Shown here: piece after piece, positions 34,033-43,822 of the stretch | How positions within the stretch are numbered: position 1 is the stretch's first letter | Layout of the letters: each line of letters begins with the position of its first letter | NCBI RefSeq assembly: GCF_016864235.1 | Contig: NZ_CP045732.1 | Span: 2,046,001 to 2,110,000, forward strand | Direction: 5' to 3' | DNA length: 64,000 bases | Source: Legionella sp. MW5194 | GTDB taxonomy: Bacteria; Pseudomonadota; Gammaproteobacteria; Legionellales; Legionellaceae | Position numbers and translations under genes: made by a program | The notes under the pieces: generated by a model | Told to the model about the DNA's origin: nothing | The model's database searches: none | The model's input: the letters and a program-made list of their open reading frames with translations, nothing else

Positions 34033-35291
34033 TCAATTTTAGGGAATTTAACAATAAAATGAGCAAACTCATTCATTTTTCCTTTACATTGAATGTCTCC
34101 TCCCGCTGCCTGCATCAGTAATTTACAATAGGCTAACCCAACTCCGGTCCCGTCTTTGCGATCGGAGTAAAAAAAATCAAAGATTTTTTCTGTATTCTTG
34201 GTGTATAGCCCTTTAGCCGTATCCTTTACGTGCAGGTAGTTAAAATCATCCTTCTCGCCCCCTTTCTCCAACCAGATGAAAATCTGACCTTTACCGATTT
34301 CGTCAATGTATTCAAAGCTATTTTTTAACAGGTTCCAGATTAGGTTTTTAAAGGCCATTTCTTCTATCCAAACCTGAAAATCATGTTCGTAATCGCAATG
34401 AATCAATGCCTTTTGCTCCTCTTTGAGAGGATAATCCTCCAGCGTTTTTTCAAGCAAAACAGCCACAGGGTGGATAGCGAACGCGCTTGTATCAAACTTC
34501 TCACGTTTAATATTATTAAGCTGCATGCTGATGAGCTGATTGCCCATTTCGATGCCGCGAGTAATCTTGTTGAGGTTTTCCTTCATGTCTTTTTGAATTT
34601 CGGGATTATTCAGCTTGGCGAGCAACAACTCTTGCAATTCCGCCTGCAAATGAATGCTGGCCAATGGGGTGCGCAGGTCATGGGCAATACTCCCTGCCAG
34701 TAAGCGAAGTCCAGATAACCTTCCTGCCTGAATAATTTCCCTGTCGCGAGCAAACAGCGCACCAATAAGGATTGCTGCGGAGTAAGTAATGGTAAGACCA
34801 AAGACCGATAAGTTACCCGGAATATACTCAAAAACATTCGTCGACAGTTGAAAGAAACAAAAAAAAGCCACCCCCACCCCTAAAAGCAGCAGAACCAGTG
34901 CCCCAAGCGCACTGGTTACCAGCAACAGGAAAAAAATAGCCGAGACACAATTCATTAGCCAAAGGGTTGTCCCATGATTCAATAAGGTCAGGTAACAAAA
35001 GAAAAAAGGGAGGCAGAAAAGCAGGGTCACGTACCAGAATACAGGTAGAATTCTTAATAAAGAAGTGGGCCAGAATTTATTGAAGGCTAATAATGCGCAC
35101 AGGGTCGTCGCAATCAGACGCAAAAAAAACTCCTCTGTCAGTTGAAAACTCTCAAGCTTCCAGAACACCCCAAAAAGCGGGTAGTTGATCATCATCACAA
35201 TACCAAACAAGGTGATCTGATGACTGGCTTCTTCCGTTTGCCTGACAAGATAGGAGTAAATAAGGGTGAGTGTGTTTTTTAACCACCGCAT
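34029..35291 (-). CDS. Six-TM sensor histidine kinase (LqsS/CqsS-like)
   Basis: A 420-aa kinase. Residues about 25-180 form roughly six membrane helices without a periplasmic domain. The H-box GSIAHDLRTPLASI has the phospho-accepting His204. The N-box is NLIWNLLKNSFEYI; VKDTAKGLYTKNTEKIFDFFYSDRKDGTGVGLAYCKLLMQAAGGDI is the G1/F/G2 region. There is no receiver domain. The architecture is that of the alpha-hydroxyketone sensors CqsS and Legionella LqsS/LqsT. No lqsA or response regulator is adjacent, so it resembles an orphan LqsT-type sensor; the ligand is inference. Confidence 0.8.
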   Translation of the reverse strand: MRWLKNTLTLIYSYLVRQTEEASHQITLFGIVMMINYPLFGVFWKLESFQLTEEFFLRLIATTLCALLAFNKFWPTSLLRILPVFWYVTLLFCLPFFFCYLTLLNHGTTLWLMNCVSAIFFLLLVTSALGALVLLLLGVGVAFFCFFQLSTNVFEYIPGNLSVFGLTITYSAAILIGALFARDREIIQAGRLSGLRLLAGSIAHDLRTPLASIHLQAELQELLLAKLNNPEIQKDMKENLNKITRGIEMGNQLISMQLNNIKREKFDTSAFAIHPVAVLLEKTLEDYPLKEEQKALIHCDYEHDFQVWIEEMAFKNLIWNLLKNSFEYIDEIGKGQIFIWLEKGGEKDDFNYLHVKDTAKGLYTKNTEKIFDFFYSDRKDGTGVGLAYCKLLMQAAGGDIQCKGKMNEFAHFIVKFPKID

Positions 35292-35669
35292 TCGTATTTA
35301 ATAAAAAAAGTATAATCTACAGAGAATACCATATTATTCCGTGCTCGTGTTGAATTAAGTCAATTCGCTGCCTGTCTGCTCTTTTTGGGAGGATTTGACC
35401 GGAGAAGGTCTCCCGATTTGGCTTGGCCCAACTCATCGATTTCACGGTAGCTATTGACAATCCCCCATCGTTGGCCATAACATGTATTCATTGTAAATTA
35501 TTTTTACTCCCATTGGTGTTGTGATGGATTATTTTACCAAACCTGCAATCTGTTCAAATCGTCTTGCTCTCCTCCTCCGCTAAGGCGGACAATACTTAAT
35601 CACACATTCTATTTTCGCTGACCTCCCCTGATTGAAGGTCGTTCTTTCAATTTAAAGTTAATATGAGTA
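35292..35669. other. Intergenic region, 378 nt, promoter and long leader, no gene seen
   Basis: The gap lies between the divergent kinase and permease genes. It holds a possible plus-strand promoter at 35454-35483 and, downstream, small stems TCCGC-TAAG-GCGGA (35576-35589) and GACCT...AGGTC within a leader of about 175 nt. I see no coding frame and no known riboswitch. Confidence 0.5.
35454..35483 (+). promoter_or_regulatory. Candidate promoter of the Pht-type permease gene
   Basis: TTGACA (perfect -35) at 35454-35459, an 18-nt spacer and TAACAT at 35478-35483. The -10 is a weak match, so confidence is low. Confidence 0.35.
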
Positions 35670-36908
35670 ATGATGATGTCTACTACACGTTTTGCAGCCT
35701 GGGTTATGTGGGCTACCGCTTCCATTTTTTATGCTTATCAATACATTTTGCGGGTCATGCCGAACATCATGCTCGAGGATTTTACCCGACAGTTTCATAT
35801 CGACAGTGCAGTATTTGGTCAATTTTCAGGCGTTTACTACATTGGCTATTCTTTGATGCATTTACCCTTAGGTATTTTGCTCGACCGCTTCGGGCCGCGT
35901 AAAGTAATGACTGCATGTATTTTACTCACCGTCGCTGGACTCATGCCTATTCTTTTTTCAGAGCACTGGATATACCCTGTCATTGGCCGGGCATTAATCG
36001 GCATGGGTTCTTCAGCAGCCATCCTTGGTATTTTTAAAATCATTCGTATGGGCTTTGACGAACAACGTTTCACCCGATTGCTGAGCTTGTCTGTGACCAT
36101 TGGTTTGATCGGTGCAATTTATGGTGGCGGGCCGGTCAGTGCCCTTTGTGATCAGTGGGGCTATCAGGCCGTGATTAAACTGTTCTGTGCCTTTGGTTTT
36201 GCTCTGGCATTGATGACCTATTTCATTATCCCTGATCTGAAAAAACCCAATAAAAACAAGGTAATGTCCGATATCAAAGCCGTCGTTACCAACAGGAAAG
36301 TAATCACTTTATGCCTGCTCGCAGGACTCATGGTCGGGCCGTTGGAAGGATTCGCAGATGTCTGGGGTGCTGCCTTCCTGCAGCAGATTTATGGCTTAAG
36401 CCATGAAAGCTCAAGCTACATCACCTCGATGATTTTTTTAGGCATGTGTTTTGGCGCCCCCTTTTTAAGTTTAATGGGTGAAAAAAGCGGTAATTACCTG
36501 GGTGTCATCATTGGCGCGGGTCTGGTGATGTTTTTTTGTTTTATGCTGATGATTGCCGGTTACCTCACCTCCGTCACTCTGGTGGCCAGTTTTATTGCCG
36601 TTGGCGTTTGTTGCGCTTACCAGATCCTGGCGATTTATAAGGCATCCACTTATGTTCCCGAACAGATTGCCGGTTTAACGACGGCTGTCGCCAATATGAT
36701 CATCATGAGTTTTGGTTATGCCTTTCATTCAACCATCGGCATGATCATCCAGGCTTTTGGCGGCGCTAAAACAGCGCAGGCTCTGATTTACGGTGTAGGG
36801 ATTATCCCGGCGAGTCTGGGGATTGCCATTCTGGGCTTTTTGATGCTCTTATACCGCGAGCGCCAGGCGGCAATGGCTGTGCAAAGCAACGACTTGCTAT
36901 CTGCCTGA
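35670..36908 (+). CDS. Pht-type MFS permease
   Basis: A 412-aa, 12-TM major facilitator close in style to the Legionella Pht family of amino-acid and nucleoside permeases. AAWVMWATASIFYAYQYILRVMPNIM, GQFSGVYYIGYSLMHLPLGILLDRFGPRKVMT (MFS motif A after TM2) and RALIGMGSSAAILG are typical. The cargo is unknown. Three ATGs in a row (35670, 35673, 35676) are possible starts; the Shine-Dalgarno sequence is weak. It is a paralogue of the gene at 46145. Confidence 0.85.
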   Translation: MMMSTTRFAAWVMWATASIFYAYQYILRVMPNIMLEDFTRQFHIDSAVFGQFSGVYYIGYSLMHLPLGILLDRFGPRKVMTACILLTVAGLMPILFSEHWIYPVIGRALIGMGSSAAILGIFKIIRMGFDEQRFTRLLSLSVTIGLIGAIYGGGPVSALCDQWGYQAVIKLFCAFGFALALMTYFIIPDLKKPNKNKVMSDIKAVVTNRKVITLCLLAGLMVGPLEGFADVWGAAFLQQIYGLSHESSSYITSMIFLGMCFGAPFLSLMGEKSGNYLGVIIGAGLVMFFCFMLMIAGYLTSVTLVASFIAVGVCCAYQILAIYKASTYVPEQIAGLTTAVANMIIMSFGYAFHSTIGMIIQAFGGAKTAQALIYGVGIIPASLGIAILGFLMLLYRERQAAMAVQSNDLLSA

Positions 36909-36919
36909 TTATAAGATTA

Positions 36920-36939
36920 AGCGGCTAAAAATAGCCGCT
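36920..36939. terminator. Hairpin between the permease and rimI
   Basis: AGCGGCTA and TAGCCGCT form an 8-bp stem around AAAA, 12 nt after the permease stop; a T-containing tail follows on the plus strand. Confidence 0.6.
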
Positions 36940-36969
36940 GTTCTCGCTTTGAAACCCTATAACGCATGA

Positions 36970-37443
36970 TTAAGGAGACGGGCTTCCCGGATTAAGCTGC
37001 TTTTTAAGCAGTAACGCATCTTCCTCTTCACCGTTTTCATCACGGTAGTATCCCTTTTTAACCGTATCGATTTTAAACCCAAGGCTTTCATAAAGAGCAA
37101 TCGCGATTTTGTTGCTGGGCCTGACTTCCAGCATCACCGTGGTCGTCATCGACTGATTAAGCGAACTCAACAGCTTTTCCAGTAAAAATCGCCCATAGCC
37201 TTTGCCCTGTTGGCTATTTTCAACACACAGATTTAAGATATGGCAAACGCCATAACTGTGCCGGCAAATGATATAGGCCACTACCTGTGCCACGGATTCA
37301 TGCAATTCCAATACCTGACAGTTGTATCCGACCAGCACACAATCCCGTAAAATATCACGACTCCATGGGGCCCGGTGCGCGGCGAGTTCGATGGCATATA
37401 CCCTGTCAATATCACTGACCTGCATGGCACGTACTTTAAGCAT
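36970..37443 (-). CDS. rimI: Ribosomal protein S18 alanine N-acetyltransferase-like GNAT (RimI)
   Basis: A 157-aa GNAT acetyltransferase. VRAMQVSDIDRVYAIELAAHRAPWSRDILRDC is the RimI-type N-terminus, HILNLCVENSQQGKGYGRFLLEKLL is the acetyl-CoA loop (QGKGYG) and MLEVRPSNKIAIALYESLGFK is the C-terminal signature. RimI acetylates the N-terminal Ala of S18. It lies 129 nt beyond lpd, after a terminator. Confidence 0.87.
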   Translation of the reverse strand: MLKVRAMQVSDIDRVYAIELAAHRAPWSRDILRDCVLVGYNCQVLELHESVAQVVAYIICRHSYGVCHILNLCVENSQQGKGYGRFLLEKLLSSLNQSMTTTVMLEVRPSNKIAIALYESLGFKIDTVKKGYYRDENGEEEDALLLKKQLNPGSPSP

Positions 37444-37533
37444 GGGCTACCCTGGCTTGGTAATTGGTGAAAATAAAAGAGATTTCTCTGAGTATACCCG
37501 GTTTGCGTGGTTTTGTAACCGAAGGGAAAGGCG

Positions 37534-37560
37534 CTGCTTGCCCGGTATTCAGGCAAGCAG
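37534..37560 (-). terminator. Terminator after lpd
   Basis: CTGCTTGCC and GGCAAGCAG form a 9-bp stem with a 9-nt loop, 12 nt beyond the lpd stop; CGCCTTTCCC follows on the minus strand. Confidence 0.6.
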
Positions 37561-37572
37561 GCAATGCAGCAT

Positions 37573-38994
37573 TTATTTCTTCTTTTTCTTGGGCAGGTAC
37601 AAATCAGTAATCGTGCCTTCGAATGCTTCGGACGATAACATGATGGTCTCAGACAAGGTTGGGTGTGGATGAATGGTTAAGGCGATGTCTTCCACATCAC
37701 ACTCCATCTCAATGGCCAACGATGCTTCAGTAATTAAATCACCGGCATTGACCCCGACAATCCCAGCCCCCAGAATGCGATTGGTTTCAGGACAGAATAA
37801 CAGCTTGGTTATCCCTTCTCCACGCCCCATGCTCAAAGCACGGCCACTGGCCATCCAGGGAAATGTGGCTTTTTCATAGCTTATGCCTTTCTCTTTGGCT
37901 TCCTTTTCAGTCAAGCCAGTCCAGGCCACCTCCGGATCGGTATAGGCCACACTGGGAATGCATTTGGGATCAAAATAATGTTTCATCCCGGCAATCACTT
38001 CTGCAGCAACCCGCCCTTCAGGGATAGCCTTGTGCGCCAGCATGGGTTGTCCAACCACATCGCCAATGGCGAAAATGTGAGGAACATTGGTGCGCATTTG
38101 CTTATCTACTTTAATGAAACCTCGCTCATCCACCGCAACCCCTGCTTTTTCAGCAGCGATGGTTCCGCCATTGGGTCTGCGTCCGACAGACAGCAGCACC
38201 TGCTGGAAGCGAAGCGGTTTGTCCGTGCCATGTTCCCCTTCCATGCTCACGTAAATACCGTCCTTTTTGGCTTCAACCGCAGTCACTTTGGTTTTTAGCA
38301 GGAAGGTGACGCCTTTTTTAGTCATGCGTTTCTGCAGCACACTGACCAAATCCGCATCAGCACCCGGCATCAGTTGATCCATAAATTCAACAACAGTCAC
38401 CTTAACGCCCAGAGAGGAATAAACAGTAGCCATTTCAAGACCAATAATACCACCGCCCAACACCAGAAGATCCCCCTTGATGTCAGCTAATTCCAATGCC
38501 CCTGTGGAACTGAAAATGCGTGGATCTTCAGGTACAAAAGGCAATTTAATGGACTCACTGCCCACGGCAATAATGGCATTTTCAAAGGCAATGGTGGTAT
38601 TGCCCTCTTTCCCGGCAACAGTGACTTCATGCGTCCCGGAGAATTGACCCACGCCAGTGATAACCTCAACCTTACGCTGTTTGGCCAATGCTTTAAGGCC
38701 ACCGGTCAATTGGCCCACCACGGAATTTTTCCAGGCAACCATTTTCTTATTATCGAGCTTGGGCGCACCGAAACTGATGCCTTGATCGGCCAGTTCGTGC
38801 GTCTCATCAGCCACTTTGGCAATGTGAAGCAGGGCTTTGGAGGGAATGCATCCCACGTTCAGGCACACACCGCCCAGGCTGTCGAAACGTTCAACGAGAA
38901 CCACTTTCTTACCCAGATCCGCTGCACGAAAGGCCGCGGTATAACCGCCAGGTCCGCTGCCCAGCACCACCACATCAGTTTTAATCGAACTCAT
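37573..38994 (-). CDS. lpd: Dihydrolipoamide dehydrogenase (E3 of PDH)
   Basis: A 473-aa flavoprotein that reoxidises dihydrolipoamide in the pyruvate dehydrogenase complex. VVLGSGPGGYTAAFRAADLG binds FAD, GGVCLNVGCIPSKALLH holds the redox disulfide, VLGGGIIGLEMATVYSSLG binds NAD, FAIGDVVGQPMLAHKA is the second FAD site, and HPHPTLSETI has the catalytic His-Glu. The C-terminus ends in five Lys, an unusual basic tail. It follows aceF by 23 nt. Confidence 0.96.
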   Translation of the reverse strand: MSSIKTDVVVLGSGPGGYTAAFRAADLGKKVVLVERFDSLGGVCLNVGCIPSKALLHIAKVADETHELADQGISFGAPKLDNKKMVAWKNSVVGQLTGGLKALAKQRKVEVITGVGQFSGTHEVTVAGKEGNTTIAFENAIIAVGSESIKLPFVPEDPRIFSSTGALELADIKGDLLVLGGGIIGLEMATVYSSLGVKVTVVEFMDQLMPGADADLVSVLQKRMTKKGVTFLLKTKVTAVEAKKDGIYVSMEGEHGTDKPLRFQQVLLSVGRRPNGGTIAAEKAGVAVDERGFIKVDKQMRTNVPHIFAIGDVVGQPMLAHKAIPEGRVAAEVIAGMKHYFDPKCIPSVAYTDPEVAWTGLTEKEAKEKGISYEKATFPWMASGRALSMGRGEGITKLLFCPETNRILGAGIVGVNAGDLITEASLAIEMECDVEDIALTIHPHPTLSETIMLSSEAFEGTITDLYLPKKKKK

Positions 38995-39017
38995 TACAAA
39001 GCCTCTTTCATTTAAAA

Positions 39018-40631
39018 TTACAGTAAAATTCGACGAATATCGCCCAATAAATCAGCCAGGTATCGGGTAAACCGTGCGGCTTCCGCGCCGTCAATGACTC
39101 GATGATCATAAGACAAGGACAAGGGAAGCATCAATCGCGGTTTAAATTCACCGGCCTCATGGATCGGTTTGATGCTGGAACGCGACAAGCCGAGGATAGC
39201 CACTTCAGGATTATTGACGATGGGTGTAAATGCGGTACCGCCTATCCCCCCCAGACTGGAAATGGTAAAGCAGCCGCCGCTCATGTCCGCCGGCATTAAC
39301 CCTTTGTCGCGGGCTTTCTTGCTGATTGCCGCCATCTCGCGGGCGATATCGCTCACCTGCAACTGATCGACGTTGCGAATCACAGGAACGACCAGACCAT
39401 TCGGGGTTTCAACCGCAATACCGATATTGAAATATTTTTTGTAAATCAGGTTCTCGCCACTGGCATCCAGTGACGCATTAAACTGGGGAAAGGCCATTAA
39501 TGCTTTAGTCACCGCTTTGGCTACGAACGCAAGGATGGTCAGTTTGTAACCGTTTTGCGCGGCACGTTCCGACTCTTCCTTTCGAAAGGCTTCAAGATCG
39601 GTAATATCCGCTTCATCAAATTGTGTCACATGGGGAATCGTGATCCAGGAGCGATGGACGTTTTGGCCAGTTAATCGCTTGATTTTATTCAATGGCAGGG
39701 TTTCAATCGCGCCAAACTTACTGAAATCGATGATCGGCGCCTGGGGCAGCGAAAAACCGCCCGCGCCAGCTGCAGGCTTTTCACTTAAGCGTGATTTAAT
39801 GTACTGCTGAACATCTTCTTTGGTGATCCGGTTTTTACGTCCACTGCCAGCCACCTCACTTAAATTGACGCCAAACTCCCTGGCCATACGACGCACCGCG
39901 GGTCCGGCGGAAAGCGCTGTGTTGTTGGCAGAAGCAGACGACGGCATGGGAGCATTCGCTGCCGGGGCCGGTTTGGTTGCTTCCACAGTCTGGATTGAAA
40001 CAGAGGGTGTGGATTGCGCTTTTTCGGATGATGCAGAAGCCGGTACTGCCTGTGTCGTTTTCATGGTCAGGATTAAGCTGCCCTGCGACACCTTATCCCC
40101 GACTTTAAGGGCCAGCTTTTCAATTTCTCCCTCAAAGGGCGAGGGAATATCCATCGTCGTTTTATCGCCTTCAAGGGTAATCAGCGCCTGATCTTTTTTA
40201 ACCGTGTCACCGACACTGACCATTATTTCAATGACATCGACATCGGTGGCACCGCCAATATCAGGGATCGTGACGTCTTTAGATTGCAAAACAGTTTCAG
40301 TGGAAGGGGATTGAGCCGGCTTAGGGCTTTCTATCCGGGCAGGCGGCTCGCTGGCCTCCATCGGCGTTTGGTGTTCTGTCTCAGGCTTACCCTCTGTCGA
40401 CAAGGAAAGAATAACATCGCCCTCAGAAATCTTATCGCCCACTTTCACCAGCAATTCCACCACTTTTCCTGCACTCGGAGAAGGAATCTCCATGCTGGCT
40501 TTATCCGATTCCAGAGTAATCAAAGGTGTATCGACCGCAATGTCGTCACCGGGTTTCACAAGTACTTCAATGACATCGACACCACTCGCGCCGCCGATAT
40601 CAGGAACTTTCACTTTCATCTCATCTGCCAT
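39018..40631 (-). CDS. aceF: Dihydrolipoyllysine acetyltransferase (E2 of PDH)
   Basis: A 537-aa E2 with two lipoyl domains (lipoyl-Lys in ESDKASMEIPSP and EGDKTTMDIPSP), Pro/Ala-rich linkers, a peripheral-subunit-binding domain (GPAVRRMAREFGVNLSEVAGSGRKNRITKEDV) and the C-terminal acyltransferase with the active-site HRVIDGAEAARF. E. coli has three lipoyl domains; two is common elsewhere. GAGGATAAAA just before the ATG at 40631 sets the start; 16 extra residues in the frame upstream are not E2-like. Confidence 0.96.
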   Translation of the reverse strand: MADEMKVKVPDIGGASGVDVIEVLVKPGDDIAVDTPLITLESDKASMEIPSPSAGKVVELLVKVGDKISEGDVILSLSTEGKPETEHQTPMEASEPPARIESPKPAQSPSTETVLQSKDVTIPDIGGATDVDVIEIMVSVGDTVKKDQALITLEGDKTTMDIPSPFEGEIEKLALKVGDKVSQGSLILTMKTTQAVPASASSEKAQSTPSVSIQTVEATKPAPAANAPMPSSASANNTALSAGPAVRRMAREFGVNLSEVAGSGRKNRITKEDVQQYIKSRLSEKPAAGAGGFSLPQAPIIDFSKFGAIETLPLNKIKRLTGQNVHRSWITIPHVTQFDEADITDLEAFRKEESERAAQNGYKLTILAFVAKAVTKALMAFPQFNASLDASGENLIYKKYFNIGIAVETPNGLVVPVIRNVDQLQVSDIAREMAAISKKARDKGLMPADMSGGCFTISSLGGIGGTAFTPIVNNPEVAILGLSRSSIKPIHEAGEFKPRLMLPLSLSYDHRVIDGAEAARFTRYLADLLGDIRRILL

Positions 40632-40699
40632 TTTTATCCTCAGCAAAAAGGGGAAGCCATCATGCACAGATTGCATCATGGCCCGTCATTATTCTTAGA

Positions 40700-43366
40700 T
40701 TAAACGGTTACAGGATCCGGTTTGTCGGAATTGATGCCGTAACGCTTAATGGCCTCTGCCATGCTTGCGGGTTTCATTTCCCCTTCGGCAACCAGGGCTT
40801 CAAGCGCGGCGAGGACAATAAATTTGGCATCCACCTCAAAGAAATGACGCAACCGTTCGCGGGTATCGCTTCGACCGTAGCCATCGGTGCCCAGCACCAC
40901 GTAGCGGCCGGGAACATACGGTCTGATTTGATCCGCGTACAGGCGCATGTAATCGGTTGCTGCAATCACAGGTCCCTGACGTCCGCTTAACTGCTCCTGA
41001 ACATACGATTGCTGAGGCTTGGCTTCAGGATTCATGCGATTGTGGCGTTCAACCGCAAGGCCGTCACGGCGTAATTCATTAAAGCTGGTGACACTCCAAA
41101 TGTCGGCTGTGACGCCAAAATCCTCGTTAAGCAGCTCGGCAGCCTTAATGACTTCTCTTAAAATGGTGCCGCTTCCCATTAACTGGACATGCCGTTTGCC
41201 TTTTTTCCCGCTTTCCCGAAGAAGGTACATGCCTTTGATAATGCCTTCCTCGACATTGGCCGGCATATCCGGATGGGTGTAATTCTCATTCATGACCGTG
41301 ATGTAATAAAAAACGTTTTCCTGCTTTTGATACATGCGGTGAAGACCATGCTGAATGATCACGGCCAATTCGTAGGCATAGGTTGGATCATAGGCTATGC
41401 AATTGGGAATGGTTCCCGCCATTAAATGGCTGTGTCCATCCTGATGCTGCAATCCTTCACCGGCGAGTGTCGTGCGTCCCGCAGTACCACCCAGCAAAAA
41501 GCCTCGGGCCTGCATGTCGCCCGCCGCCCAGGCCAAATCGCCAATGCGCTGAAAGCCAAACATGGAATAGTAAATGTAGAATGGAATCATGGGCAGTTTA
41601 TTGGAACTGTAGGACGTTGCTGCCGCAATCCAGGAACAGAAAGCGCCCGCTTCATTAATCCCTTCTTCCAGAATCTGACCGTCGCGGGCTTCGCGGTAAT
41701 ACATCACCTGCTCATGATCCACAGGCGTATACAGCTGCCCAACCGGCGAATAAATACCGATTTGACGGAACAAACCCTCCATACCGAAGGTTCTGCATTC
41801 ATCAGGCACAATGGGCACAATACGATTGCCCAAGGCTTTATCCTTCAATAACACAGAAAGAATACGGACAAAGGCCATGGTGGTCGAAATTTCACGATCC
41901 CCCGTGCTCTGCGTCACGGATGAAAAAGCAGACAGTTCCGGAATGGGTAAGGATTCGAAAGCATGGCTTCGCGATGGCAGATAACCCCCCAGCATTTCAC
42001 GCTGTTTTTGCAGGTACTTCACCTCAGGACTGTCGGCCGCTGGACGATAAAAAGGAATTTCGGTAATTTTGTCATCGCTGATGGGGATGCTGAAACGATC
42101 ACGGAAGGCCCGCAATTGTTCAATGGTCATTTTTTTCTGCTGGTGGGTAATGTTCTGCCCTTCACCAGCGGCACCCATGCCATAGCCTTTAATGGTTTTT
42201 GCCAGAATCACCGTGGGAGAACCCTCGTGCTCGACTGCCTGAGCATAAGCCGCATAGACTTTTTGTGCATCGTGACCGCCACGGTTAAGCCGCCAGATTT
42301 CGTCATCCGACAGGTTTTCAACCATCTTCTTCAACTCGGGATATTGGCCAAAAAAGTGTTCGCGGACATAAGCACCGTTATTGGCTTTATAAGCCTGATA
42401 ATCACCGTCAACGCACTCTTCCATGCGTTTCTGCATGATGCCTGTCTTATCGCGGGCAAACAAGGGATCCCAGCGGCCGCCCCAAATGACTTTGATAACA
42501 TTCCAGCCAGCACCGCGGAACACCCCTTCCAGTTCCTGAATAATTTTGCCGTTGCCGCGAACAGGCCCATCCAGGCGCTGCAGGTTGCAATTGACGACAA
42601 AAATCAGGTTATCGAGTTTTTCACGGGCGGCAATGGACAAGGCGCCGACGGATTCGGGTTCATCCATTTCACCATCACCTAAAAAGGCCCAGACTTTTCG
42701 CCCTTCCGCTTTTATCAGGCCGCGGTTTTCAAGGTATTTTAAGAAACGCGCCTGGTAAATGGCCTGCAAAGGGCCTAATCCCATGGACACGGTGGGGAAT
42801 TGCCAGAAATCGCTCATCAACCAGGGGTGGGGATAGGAAGACAGACCGTCAGCCTCCACTTCCTGGCGGAAATTGGCCAGTTGGCTTTCATTTAAGCGGC
42901 CTTCAAGAAAGGCGCGTGCATAAATTCCGGGTGACGAATGACCTTGAATATAAATCAGGTCGCCGCCATGCGATGTAGCGTTGGGGCCTTTAAAGAAATA
43001 ATTGAAGCCTGTTTCGTAGAGGGTGGATGAGGAAGCATATGATGCAATATGACCGCCCAGCTCCGGCGCATATTTCCCGGCGCGCAACACCATGGCGACG
43101 GCATTCCAGCGAATCAGGGCATTGATGCGTTTACCCACGCCTTCATCGGGAGGCATTTGTTTTTCTTCATCCGGTCGGATGGTATTACGATAAGGCGTAT
43201 GCACAGCATCACGTAATCTCACACCCTCCGTGCCGGCTTTGCTGACCAGCTTCTGGAGAATGTAGGCCGCACGTTCATTTCCATCATTCAGCAATACCGC
43301 TTGCAAGGCATCCAGCCATTCACGTGTTTCAATCGGATCTATATCGTTTATCTTTTCTTGGGACAT
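40700..43366 (-). CDS. aceE: Pyruvate dehydrogenase E1 component (homodimeric type)
   Basis: An 888-aa ThDP enzyme that decarboxylates pyruvate and acetylates E2, matching the 887-aa E. coli AceE. VWAFLGDGEMDEPESVGALSIAAREKLDNLIFVVNCNLQRLDGPVRGNGKII is the ThDP/Mg site, and PIVPDECRTFGMEGLFRQIGIYSP and AAGDMQARGFLLGGTAGRTTLAGEGLQHQDGHSH are E1 blocks. The start at 43366 has GAGGAAG 6 nt upstream; the frame opens earlier with a TTG. It is the first PDH gene, 30 nt downstream of the Cys-rich lipoprotein gene. Confidence 0.96.
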   Translation of the reverse strand: MSQEKINDIDPIETREWLDALQAVLLNDGNERAAYILQKLVSKAGTEGVRLRDAVHTPYRNTIRPDEEKQMPPDEGVGKRINALIRWNAVAMVLRAGKYAPELGGHIASYASSSTLYETGFNYFFKGPNATSHGGDLIYIQGHSSPGIYARAFLEGRLNESQLANFRQEVEADGLSSYPHPWLMSDFWQFPTVSMGLGPLQAIYQARFLKYLENRGLIKAEGRKVWAFLGDGEMDEPESVGALSIAAREKLDNLIFVVNCNLQRLDGPVRGNGKIIQELEGVFRGAGWNVIKVIWGGRWDPLFARDKTGIMQKRMEECVDGDYQAYKANNGAYVREHFFGQYPELKKMVENLSDDEIWRLNRGGHDAQKVYAAYAQAVEHEGSPTVILAKTIKGYGMGAAGEGQNITHQQKKMTIEQLRAFRDRFSIPISDDKITEIPFYRPAADSPEVKYLQKQREMLGGYLPSRSHAFESLPIPELSAFSSVTQSTGDREISTTMAFVRILSVLLKDKALGNRIVPIVPDECRTFGMEGLFRQIGIYSPVGQLYTPVDHEQVMYYREARDGQILEEGINEAGAFCSWIAAATSYSSNKLPMIPFYIYYSMFGFQRIGDLAWAAGDMQARGFLLGGTAGRTTLAGEGLQHQDGHSHLMAGTIPNCIAYDPTYAYELAVIIQHGLHRMYQKQENVFYYITVMNENYTHPDMPANVEEGIIKGMYLLRESGKKGKRHVQLMGSGTILREVIKAAELLNEDFGVTADIWSVTSFNELRRDGLAVERHNRMNPEAKPQQSYVQEQLSGRQGPVIAATDYMRLYADQIRPYVPGRYVVLGTDGYGRSDTRERLRHFFEVDAKFIVLAALEALVAEGEMKPASMAEAIKRYGINSDKPDPVTV

Positions 43367-43396
43367 GGATGTCTTCCTCGTCAATCTATAAAACGT

Positions 43397-43789
43397 TTAA
43401 CAAACAGCCGCAGCCTGCAGGCGCTTTTTCACCACTCCTCCACAGGATTGCACGCAGGCCACATAATCGCCGCGGCAATTGCACGTTGTTTTGCGGCATT
43501 GTAGTGGATCAAAATAAGAATTCAAATCCCGTTTAATGATTTGCCCATTGACAGCACTCTCATGGAAATAATGATTAAAGTTCTTTGCGGCTGTCTGGAA
43601 ATTGTAGGCGGTGCATTGCGCGCAGTTATTACGGCATACTTTATTGCAGGCACGGGCTTTCTGCTCACAGGACAACGTACAGGCTTTGTAATGGGGCTTA
43701 CCCTGCGGTGTAACGATCGGGTGGGAGCAAGCCGCGAGCAGAGTCAGGGCCAGAATTGTCAGTACCACACGAGCCATCGAATTTATCAT
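43397..43789 (-). CDS. Cys-rich lipoprotein of unknown function
   Basis: A 130-aa protein with a lipoprotein signal (VVLTILALTLLAAC, lipidated Cys). The mature part has twelve more Cys in CX3C and CX2C patterns, such as ACTLSC, ACNKVCRNNCAQC and CVQSC, suggesting disulfide-rich folding or metal binding in the periplasm. I do not recognise the family. GAGGAAG lies 8 nt before ATG 43789. The spacing puts it in the same transcription unit as aceE. Confidence 0.7.
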   Translation of the reverse strand: MINSMARVVLTILALTLLAACSHPIVTPQGKPHYKACTLSCEQKARACNKVCRNNCAQCTAYNFQTAAKNFNHYFHESAVNGQIIKRDLNSYFDPLQCRKTTCNCRGDYVACVQSCGGVVKKRLQAAAVC

Positions 43790-43822
43790 AGTCAACGCTT
43801 CCTCGTTATTATTTAACCCGTT

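Noticed and set aside
35663..35902. Alternative 79-codon frame at the start of the Pht permease gene
   Set aside because: It is an out-of-frame shadow; the frame from 35670 gives a full 12-TM permease.
43397..43795. Cys-rich lipoprotein as a zinc-finger or ferredoxin-like protein
   Set aside because: The lipobox signal places it in the envelope and the Cys spacing fits neither fold.
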